Position numbers and translations under genes: made by a program
Source: Gammaproteobacteria bacterium
GTDB lineage: Bacteria > Pseudomonadota > Gammaproteobacteria > Pseudomonadales > Pseudohongiellaceae
NCBI GenBank assembly: GCA_003451715.1
Contig: DMJN01000249.1
Span: 1-6,853, forward strand
Length of the DNA: 6,853 bases
Direction: 5' to 3'
Shown here: positions 1 through 5,748 of the stretch, piece after piece
How the letters are laid out: each line of letters starts with the position of its first letter
Position numbering within the stretch: position 1 is the first letter of the stretch
Notes under the pieces: generated by a model
Told to the model about the DNA's origin: nothing
Seen by the model: only the letters and a program-made list of their open reading frames with translations
Database searches by the model: none

Positions 1-208
1 GATCGGGTCTGAACTACTACATATTAAAGCACTTTGTGTGCCTGATATGCGACTCGCTCTAATCAGTGGCTGCAAACTGTATCTTAGTCAAAACAGATTC
101 GTAATCTCTTTTTTATTACAAATAGAACTCAATGTTCAATCTTACAAATTTCCTGGTCGATCCTCAATAACTCTGTACCAACGTAGAGCTATTAATAATC
201 TTGTGGGA
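1..208. other. AT-rich flank downstream of the STAND locus, no supported gene
   Basis: This stretch lies beyond the 3' end of the leftward STAND/TPR gene. It is AT-rich like that gene. A GTG-started rightward frame of 60 codons (38-220) runs through it, but it has no recognisable Shine-Dalgarno, no domain I recognise, and it runs into the 3' end of the opposing gene. I found no convincing rho-independent terminator for the leftward transcript, so the transcript may continue out of the window. Confidence 0.5.
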
Positions 209-1201
209 CTATTGAATTGATGAATCGTGCTCACGGTTGGATTTCGACATTTTGGATGAAAGATTTTCAAGTAGCTCTGAAATCTCATCATCACGAAATC
301 GATACTTATCCATGTTTGGCAAATCAGATGCTTTCTTCAAGTACTCACTGCTGAGTTTATATTCGTGCTGTTTATAATGAAGCTGAGCCATATCTATATA
401 AGCTTCCCATTCGCCGAATCTAGCCCCGGTGCGAAGAGATATTTCTAAGGATTCCTGCAAGTCTCTCAGAGCCTCACCAAAATTTTCAGTAGCAATATGA
501 AGTCTGGCACGAGAATTAAGCCCAGTGGGCAAGTAAAGCCATTCATCCGCCGATTTAAAAAGCTCTACCTGTTTATCCAGCTGGATCTTGGCATTAATAT
601 GATCCCCAATCCGTAGAAATGTTAGCCCCAAGACAAGCAAATCGGTTGCAAGCAACGATGTAGTGTCAATTGCGACCTGCCAAGTTTTCTGTTCTCGCCA
701 TGCAAACGTTTTAAGCGAACGTTCTAATGCTTCTTGCTGTTTTCCTGTATCTAGTAGAAATTTACAGTAGTAAGAGCTAATAGTTGGTAAGGGGGGTGAG
801 TCTACCGGTTGCAATTTATTCAATACTTTCTCTGAATGCTTGAAATTTTCTTTAGCTAAAGCGATTTGTCCATTTAAGTAATATACATAAGCACGAAAAT
901 TAGCTGCCATTGCAATTACAAGAGGGTTTTGCGATTTGCCTATTACTGCTTCCATATCATTCATAAGAGAAATTGCTTTAGGTAAATCCCCAGCAGCTAT
1001 TAACATTGAGACTAGTGGCCCGGCTGCACTAGCCGCTTCTACCCATTGCTCATTCTGAACAAACCAATTAATACTCCTTAGAGAAGGCTCAACAGCTGCA
1101 GTAATATCACCCAAATAAATCAAATTAGTTGCAACAGATGAAAAAAGGTACCCTTGTGCTGCTTCGGACAATTCCTCTATTGGCTTATGCCATTCATTCA
1201 C
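209..1201 (-). CDS. TPR-repeat C-terminal part of a split STAND NTPase
   Basis: This 330-codon frame is almost entirely helical. Helix-turn-helix pairs of TPR type are visible at about residues 13-43, 52-82, 93-127, 139-163, 184-214, 222-256 and 263-294, with typical small/large spacing such as GEALRDLQESLEIS at 242-255. The last 20 residues are polar and probably disordered. The apparent start is GTG at 1201-1199, overlapping the stop of the upstream frame as GTGA; the only SD-like sequence is AGG eight bases upstream, directly abutting a T8 run. The first residues (NEWHKPIEELSEAAQ) fit, from memory, the position just after the FF motif in full-length NB-ARC/TPR proteins. I therefore infer that this is not an independent gene but the sensor half of the protein encoded at 1198-2826, reached by a -1 shift. 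Translational coupling making two separate subunits is the alternative. TPR arrays in STAND proteins usually sense a ligand or partner and release NTPase-driven oligomerisation. Confidence 0.85.
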   Translation of the reverse strand: MNEWHKPIEELSEAAQGYLFSSVATNLIYLGDITAAVEPSLRSINWFVQNEQWVEAASAAGPLVSMLIAAGDLPKAISLMNDMEAVIGKSQNPLVIAMAANFRAYVYYLNGQIALAKENFKHSEKVLNKLQPVDSPPLPTISSYYCKFLLDTGKQQEALERSLKTFAWREQKTWQVAIDTTSLLATDLLVLGLTFLRIGDHINAKIQLDKQVELFKSADEWLYLPTGLNSRARLHIATENFGEALRDLQESLEISLRTGARFGEWEAYIDMAQLHYKQHEYKLSSEYLKKASDLPNMDKYRFRDDEISELLENLSSKMSKSNREHDSSIQ

Positions 1202-1209
1202 AAAAAAAA
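1181..1209 (-). other. T8 slippery run and stem-loop at the frame junction (candidate -1 frameshift site)
   Basis: On the coding strand the junction reads AGG, eight T, then GTGA. In the upstream frame the codons are TTT TTT TTG TGA, so the last seven bases before the stop are T TTT TTG, a heptamer of the X XXY YYZ type used for -1 ribosomal frameshifting. A -1 slip enters the 330-codon frame exactly at GTG AAT GAA. Eight bases after the heptamer lies TGGC-ATAA-GCCA (1192-1181), a 4-bp stem with a 4-base loop, at the usual spacing of a stimulator although short. An AGG lies about 13 bases before the heptamer. T8 is also long enough for RNA polymerase slippage or replication slippage. The fused product would be 872 residues. 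Confidence 0.7.
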
Positions 1210-2826
1210 CCTAATGCATGCCTGATCTGCATGGTGAGACCCTTCTGCAAAAATTGAAAATTGCCTTCGTTTTATTCGTTCATAGTAGACTTGGAATGCT
1301 TCTTCATATAATCCCGCATTTGTTCCATGTATCACAGCTCTGAACAACGGTTCTAGTTCAGTCATGTTTCCAGGGTTTTCCACAGCAACATTTTGAAGAT
1401 GATCGAATATTAGCTTGTTGCCCCTTAACCAAATTGGGCATTCCTGTACTTTTAAATGGTTTGCAACGAAATCTCGTACAATTGGATGACAATCCAGTAC
1501 TGTCTCGTTGTCGATCTCTTTAGCTGAAATTAGATTCGTGTCCTTCAATAGTCCTACAGCGAAGGCCCAGCGAGATTTCCGAAGTTTCACAAGTTTTTCT
1601 GACAATCTTTCGATAGTCTCAGAGGTGGAGATAGATTTAATAGTAGAAAGATTTACAGGCCGATCAAACATGCTGACCCAGTAAAGAAGCTCTAACTCAG
1701 GCGTGTTTTTAAACCATTTGAGATATGCTTGAATTAGATTACTAGCATGGTGGCCTAACTTCTGTTCTTCAACTAATGAATCAATGTAGTGTATTTTTTC
1801 AATTTCTCCTTCATATACAACTGCCAGATAACCTCCAAGTAGAGTTAAACTTAGAGCGTGACCAGAGTAGTATTCAGCAGCGTACTCCATCACTTTTTCG
1901 TTCCCATCCACACCCATACTTCTCAATAGTTGTTTACTCGCTCCTACTGATAACCGATTAAGATCTATTGTTGCGACTCTCCCATCCTCAAAAGGAACCA
2001 AATCTTCGACTTGCAATCGAGAAGTAATGACACACAGCCCATTATTTGACGCCGCCAACTCTCTGATCAATAGAGCGATTGCAGGATTTTCTATTTGGCC
2101 GCATTTTAGACCCGGTGGAAATTGCATAGGCTCCAATCCATCAAGAATTAGGAGCGTTTTGGATTTTCTGATGTACTTTGCGAGTCTGCTAGCTTTGGCC
2201 CAGGGTGTTCCTAGTGTGGCATCAGAATCTCCGAACCAGTCTAAAGCATGTTCAATAAACAGATCTCCAGAAGAATTTGTGTCACAAGACTCACCCTGCC
2301 AGTAAAATGACCATGCATAAACTCTTTTTGCAGATCCGTAATTTCGGGTATGTAATTCTGACAACCATCGGTTAGTTAAAGTACTTTTCCCGACACCGCC
2401 AAACGCAATCAACTGGACTATATTGATTGACTCATCTTCCCAGTAATTATTTAGTTTTTGGAGCTCCCCGTCGCGGCCAAATATTTCTAGATTAGTAATT
2501 GGCATGGTGGAAGTCGAAATTTCAGTGCTTGCATTCAAATCGCCGCTTACTTCTCTATCCTTTTTTTCTTTTACTCGCGATTCAAATTCTTCAAAAGCCA
2601 GTCCGAACCAATGTGGCGCCAGATCAAATTCTGACGCTATTTTGCTCAATTGGTATTGGGGAATGGAGTCTCCTTGACTCGTCGCTGTACCGCGACACCA
2701 CCGACTAACACTTTGACGCGATACATCCAATACTCTAGCAATATCTGCATAGGAGTCGATCGCAGGATTGATTTGAAGCGCAAACAGTAATTGAAACTTT
2801 TTGGCAAGCTGCGGATGTTTTTTCAT
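1198..2826 (-). CDS. HTH-STAND (NB-ARC-like) NTPase, N-terminal part of a split gene
   Basis: The 542-residue frame begins with a helix-turn-helix at about residues 25-46 (SYADIARVLDVSRQSVSRWCRG), Xre-like in style, and a polar linker at about 86-108. An NTPase of the STAND class follows: Walker A GGVGKST at 143-149, Walker B TLLILDG at 224-230, sensor-like CVITSR at 265-270, a GLPL-equivalent GHALSL at 322-327, and the winged-helix HP motif DCHPIVRDF at 445-453. The pattern IFGRDGEL, WSFYWQGES and LDGLEPMQFPPG is one I recall from bacterial NB-ARC/TPR proteins that often carry a TIR domain in front; here an HTH takes that place. All nucleotide-binding motifs look intact. The protein stops abruptly after IRFFL at the T8 run, in the middle of the helical region, which indicates truncation of a longer protein. 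The ATG start has only a weak SD (AGAG, 4 bases away). Base composition is AT-rich, unlike the genes to the right. Role: nucleotide-dependent switch, either transcriptional regulation or defence; which one is not shown. Confidence 0.9.
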   Translation of the reverse strand: MKKHPQLAKKFQLLFALQINPAIDSYADIARVLDVSRQSVSRWCRGTATSQGDSIPQYQLSKIASEFDLAPHWFGLAFEEFESRVKEKKDREVSGDLNASTEISTSTMPITNLEIFGRDGELQKLNNYWEDESINIVQLIAFGGVGKSTLTNRWLSELHTRNYGSAKRVYAWSFYWQGESCDTNSSGDLFIEHALDWFGDSDATLGTPWAKASRLAKYIRKSKTLLILDGLEPMQFPPGLKCGQIENPAIALLIRELAASNNGLCVITSRLQVEDLVPFEDGRVATIDLNRLSVGASKQLLRSMGVDGNEKVMEYAAEYYSGHALSLTLLGGYLAVVYEGEIEKIHYIDSLVEEQKLGHHASNLIQAYLKWFKNTPELELLYWVSMFDRPVNLSTIKSISTSETIERLSEKLVKLRKSRWAFAVGLLKDTNLISAKEIDNETVLDCHPIVRDFVANHLKVQECPIWLRGNKLIFDHLQNVAVENPGNMTELEPLFRAVIHGTNAGLYEEAFQVYYERIKRRQFSIFAEGSHHADQACIRFFL

Positions 2827-3066
2827 TGAACTCTATCCCGGATTCGTTGTCGATCCTTTGCAGAGAGCTATTTGAACGACGAAGCACAGTACAAATCATT
2901 CTTATTCAGGGGCAAGGAGCTACATCCGAGCACCCACAATCTTTGTGAGAGAGTAACGCAATCCTTTTCATCCGTCGAGCAGGATAGTCCGCCGGAATTT
3001 TCTAATGCTAACTTGGCAAGACCGATTAGAACGAAATTCATGCTGGTGGCACATGCTCCCGCCCGC

Positions 3067-3099
3067 AAAAAAGAGCGATCATCACTAGTCGTGTGATCG
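3067..3099 (-). terminator. Hairpin followed by T6 on the minus strand, possible attenuator
   Basis: Read on the minus strand, CGATCACAC pairs with GTGATGATCG around the loop GACTA with one bulged base, and is followed by CTC and six T. This resembles an intrinsic terminator, though the stem is only moderately GC-rich. No leftward gene ends here; the gene to the right is on the other strand. If it is real, it would act in the long leader of the STAND gene as an attenuator or as insulation against antisense transcription. Confidence 0.35.
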
Positions 3100-3167
3100 G
3101 TAACATCCACTGACCAAACGATCCTTACTGCAATCAGAATTCAATGTAGCCAGCAATTCTATTATCA

Positions 3168-3177
3168 GGGTTAACCC
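3168..3177. promoter_or_regulatory. Perfect palindrome GGGTTAACCC, possible operator
   Basis: This 10-bp perfect palindrome sits in the middle of the divergent region. It lies next to a minus-strand -10-like GATAAT (3166-3161) and just before a plus-strand -35-like TTGAGT (3183-3188), so a bound protein could affect both directions. It is followed by T6 on the plus strand, but a 3-bp stem with a 4-base loop is too short for a terminator. Its role as an operator is inference from position only. Confidence 0.25.
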
Positions 3178-3182
3178 CTTTT

Positions 3183-3212
3183 TTGAGTCCCTCACGATTA
3201 ACTCAATAACAA
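3183..3212 (+). promoter_or_regulatory. Weak candidate sigma70-type promoter for the VWA operon
   Basis: TTGAGT (3183-3188) and TAACAA (3207-3212) are separated by 18 bases and lie 35 bases before the start codon of the VWA gene. Each matches the consensus hexamers at about four of six positions. TATTAT at 3160-3165 is an alternative -10 without a good -35. I did not find a clear GAAC-type ECF -35 motif, so autoregulation by the sigma factor of this operon is not shown. Confidence 0.25.
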
Positions 3213-3232
3213 CCCAATTAATCATCCTTGTT

Positions 3233-3239
3233 AGGGGGA
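3233..3239 (+). promoter_or_regulatory. Shine-Dalgarno of the VWA lipoprotein gene
   Basis: AGGGGGA lies seven bases upstream of the ATG at 3247. This is a strong, well-spaced site, and it fixes that ATG as the start, which is also the one that gives a complete lipoprotein signal peptide. Confidence 0.8.
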
Positions 3240-3246
3240 TCAAACC

Positions 3247-5118
3247 ATGAAAAAGCCACACATCCTTACCATCCGAGCACCTCATTCCCAGTGGAGCTCC
3301 AGTTTCTGCCTGATTCTATGCATCAGCCTGCTAAGCCTGTTACTGGCGGCCTGCGGGAATCCGGTTAGTAATGAGAATAATACCCAGGTCGGCGGAGTGC
3401 AGACGAATACCCCGGGCACTACGCCCGTGACTCCCACCGGTGAGCGGGAGCAGCGAGTACCTTCTATTTCTATTCCAGTTCCTGGTAATCCGCGGCCGGT
3501 TCTGGCGGTGGAGGAAATCATTGTGCAGGTGGAGTCAGACGTCGACCTGGTGGACGCTGCTGCACCACGAGTACGTTCGGAGGTTGCCCAGGCCGGCGCC
3601 GCCCTGAGTTCATTGCAGCAAGTCGTCACTAGCAGTGCCGATCATTACGCCCGGCGCGATGTGGCGGAGCGCGTGTTGTACCACCCACAGCCTTACGTGG
3701 ACCGGGAGAATTATCTCGACATCATCGAAAACAGCATTAAGAGAGTCAGTGACGAGCCGTTGTCTACCTTCAGCATCGATGTGGATACTGCCGGTTACGC
3801 CAATGTGCGACGCATGCTGACCCGGGAGGGTCGCCTGCCGCCTCACGATGCGGTGCGACTCGAAGAGATGATCAATTACTTCGACTACAGCTATGCCGCA
3901 CCGGATGACCTGGAGAGTCCGATTGCCGTGCATACCGAATCCATGGTCACGCCCTGGAATCCCGATACCCATCTGTTAATGGTGGGCATGAAGGGTTTTG
4001 AACCGGACGTCAGTGAACGACCCAATGCCAACCTGGTGTTCCTGGTGGATGTCTCCGGCAGCATGCAGTCACCGGACAAGCTTGGCTTGGTGAAGCGTTC
4101 GCTGCAACTGCTGGTTAACCAGATGCAGGAAGACGATAGGATCGCCATTGTTGTTTACGCCGGTGCCGCCGGCATGGTGCTGGACTCAACCGCGGGCGAT
4201 GAGAAATCCAGAATCATCAATGCCCTGGAATCACTGACCGCCGGTGGCAGCACCAACGGCGCGGCCGGGATTCAACTGGCCTACCAGATTGCCGAAGAGA
4301 ACAAGATTGAAGACGGCGTCAACCGGGTGATCATCGCCAGCGACGGCGACCTGAATGTGGGGATTACCTCCATCGATGAGCTGAAGGAATTGATCACGAA
4401 GAAACGTGAGAACGGTATTGCCTTGACCACCCTCGGCTATGGCACCGGTAACTACAACTACTCCCTGATGGAGCAGCTGGCGGACACCGGCAATGGCAAC
4501 GCCGCCTACATCGATTCGCTCTCCGAAGCGCAGAAGGTGTTGGTGGAAGAGATGCAATCCACTCTGCTGACTATCGCCAAGGATGTGAAGATTCAGATCG
4601 AGTTCAATCCGACCGTTGTCGCCGAGTATCGGTTGATCGGTTACGAGAATCGCCTGCTCAACGAAGAAGATTTTCGTAACGACCGGGTGGATGCCGGGGA
4701 AGTGGGTGCCGGGCATACGGTTACCGCCCTGTATGAAATCAGCCTGAAGGGCTCCCAAGGCACTCGCATTCCGGATCGCCGTTACGCGCCGGTTGCCGAG
4801 GCTGAGGCTGAGACTGACCTGGGGGACGAGCTGGCCTATGTGAGCGTGCGCTACAAGATGCCTGAAGAATCCCGCAGCACCGGGTTCGGCCAGCCGATCC
4901 TGCGCCAGGACCTGGCAGCAGATAGCGCCGATACCAGTGAGAATATCCGCTTCGCCGCCGCCGTGGCTGGTTTCGGTCAGCTACTCAGGGGTGGCAGGCA
5001 CACCAGCGACTGGGGCTATGACGATCTGCTGGATCTGGCCCGCCAGGCCCGAGGCAGCGATGACCATGGCTACCGCAGTGAGATGGTGAAACTGGTGGAA
5101 CTGGCGAAGGTCTTATAA
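3247..5118 (+). CDS. VWA-domain lipoprotein of the YfbK type
   Basis: The 623-residue product has a lipoprotein signal peptide: basic start, hydrophobic core at about 19-33, lipobox LAAC with Cys36 as the lipidated residue. Gly at +2 predicts outer-membrane sorting. A Pro/Thr/Asn-rich tether spans about 40-85. A conserved region before the VWA domain (about 155-250, with TFSIDVDTAGYANVRRML) is typical of the YfbK family. The VWA fold occupies about 260-440 with a complete MIDAS metal site: DVSGS (Asp268, Ser270, Ser272), Thr336 in GGSTNG and Asp366 in ASDGD. The family C-terminal domain follows at about 440-620. The length is slightly above what I recall for E. coli YfbK. The domain probably binds a protein partner through a divalent metal; the partner is unknown. 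It is the first gene of an operon with an ECF sigma factor and its likely regulator, which suggests an envelope-signalling or stress role. A strong SD supports the start. Codon use is GC-rich. Confidence 0.92.
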   Translation: MKKPHILTIRAPHSQWSSSFCLILCISLLSLLLAACGNPVSNENNTQVGGVQTNTPGTTPVTPTGEREQRVPSISIPVPGNPRPVLAVEEIIVQVESDVDLVDAAAPRVRSEVAQAGAALSSLQQVVTSSADHYARRDVAERVLYHPQPYVDRENYLDIIENSIKRVSDEPLSTFSIDVDTAGYANVRRMLTREGRLPPHDAVRLEEMINYFDYSYAAPDDLESPIAVHTESMVTPWNPDTHLLMVGMKGFEPDVSERPNANLVFLVDVSGSMQSPDKLGLVKRSLQLLVNQMQEDDRIAIVVYAGAAGMVLDSTAGDEKSRIINALESLTAGGSTNGAAGIQLAYQIAEENKIEDGVNRVIIASDGDLNVGITSIDELKELITKKRENGIALTTLGYGTGNYNYSLMEQLADTGNGNAAYIDSLSEAQKVLVEEMQSTLLTIAKDVKIQIEFNPTVVAEYRLIGYENRLLNEEDFRNDRVDAGEVGAGHTVTALYEISLKGSQGTRIPDRRYAPVAEAEAETDLGDELAYVSVRYKMPEESRSTGFGQPILRQDLAADSADTSENIRFAAAVAGFGQLLRGGRHTSDWGYDDLLDLARQARGSDDHGYRSEMVKLVELAKVL

Positions 5119-5175
5119 GGGTTCTTATAGGAGTATCATAGTTCGAGTAAGAGTAGGAATAAGACCCCCAACGCC

Positions 5176-5748
5176 ATGTTCAAGTTCTTAGACAGCAAGG
5201 TCACCGACGAGTCACTCATGCTGAAGTACCAGCAGGGTGACTCGGCGGCGTTTGAGAAACTCTATGGGCGCCACAAGGATCTGTTGTTCGCCTTTCTGTA
5301 CCGCTCCCATGTGGATCTGCAGGCGATCGAGGAGATCGCCCAGGAAACCTGGATGGCGGTGATCAATGCCGCGGAGCGTTATCGGCCCACCGCCAAGTTC
5401 AAGACTTACCTCTATGCCATCGCCCACCGCAAGCTGGTGGACTTCTGGCGCAAGCACAAGATCGAGGTACTGGTAGACCGGGCGGATGAGAAAGGCGAGG
5501 CCATTGTTGAAAAAGTACCCGGACCCGATAAGCTCAATGCCAGCTCGACAGATTTGTCCATGGACCTGCTGCTGGCGCTGGAGACACTTTCAAAGGAGCA
5601 ACAGCAAGCCTTTCTGCTCAGAGAGGAAGGCTTTACGCGACGGGAGATCGCGGTGATGACCGGGTCCAACGAAGAAACTATCAAGAGTCGTATTCGCTAT
5701 GCCACCGCGCATCTGAAGCGACTACTCGAGGTGCAATATGCCGACTAA
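5176..5748 (+). CDS. ECF-type RNA polymerase sigma factor
   Basis: At 190 residues this has the length and the two-domain layout of an ECF (group 4) sigma factor. Region 2 spans about 14-96, with GDSAAFEKLYGRH at 21-33, the core-binding segment IEEIAQETWMAV at 51-62 and the -10-recognising part FKTYLYAIAHRKLVDFWRK at 75-93. A variable linker at about 97-128 leads to region 4 at about 130-186, with LSKEQQQAFLLREEGFTRREIA and a helix-turn-helix around 152-181 that should contact the -35 element. No region 1.1 or 3 is present. It starts 57 bases after the VWA gene, and no in-frame alternative start lies upstream before a stop at 5128. The SD is poor: AGGA at 5155-5158 is about 17 bases from the ATG. 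Its end overlaps the next gene by 11 bases, the usual sign of a sigma/anti-sigma pair made together. The controlled genes cannot be read from this window. Confidence 0.93.
   Translation: MFKFLDSKVTDESLMLKYQQGDSAAFEKLYGRHKDLLFAFLYRSHVDLQAIEEIAQETWMAVINAAERYRPTAKFKTYLYAIAHRKLVDFWRKHKIEVLVDRADEKGEAIVEKVPGPDKLNASSTDLSMDLLLALETLSKEQQQAFLLREEGFTRREIAVMTGSNEETIKSRIRYATAHLKRLLEVQYAD
5728..5733 (+). promoter_or_regulatory. Shine-Dalgarno inside the sigma gene for the downstream membrane protein
   Basis: GAGGTG lies four bases upstream of the ATG at 5738, within the last codons of the sigma gene. It supports that start and, with the 11-base overlap, suggests translational coupling that keeps the two products in proportion. 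Confidence 0.6.

Larger units (their letters stand above)
2827..3246. other. Divergent intergenic region, no convincing gene
   Basis: This stretch separates the leftward STAND locus from the rightward VWA operon. Two modest frames overlap each other on opposite strands. A rightward TTG-started frame covers 2872-3096 (74 codons). A leftward GTG-started frame covers 3110-2868 (80 codons) and has AAGGA 11 bases upstream. Neither shows a domain I recognise, and at most one can be real; the leftward one is slightly more plausible because of its SD and its position 41 bases before the STAND start. The region also holds a minus-strand hairpin with T6, a 10-bp palindrome and the SD for the VWA gene. 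It may include the edge of an acquired segment, since base composition changes across it. Confidence 0.5.

Noticed and set aside
38..220. Rightward 60-codon frame
   Set aside because: GTG start without SD, AT-rich, no recognisable domain, and it runs into the 3' end of the opposing STAND/TPR gene.
3168..3184. GGGTTAACCC followed by T6 as a plus-strand terminator
   Set aside because: The stem would be only three pairs around a four-base loop, too weak to terminate.
3175..3238. CCCCT pairing with the AGGGGG Shine-Dalgarno as a translation switch
   Set aside because: Only five pairs with mismatches on both sides over about 50 bases; not distinguishable from chance.
3610..3972. Minus-strand 120-codon frame inside the VWA gene
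   Set aside because: Antisense shadow of the YfbK-type coding sequence, with no domain of its own.
4231..4758. Minus-strand 175-codon frame inside the VWA gene
   Set aside because: It is the antisense shadow of a well-supported GC-rich gene; long antisense frames are expected there.
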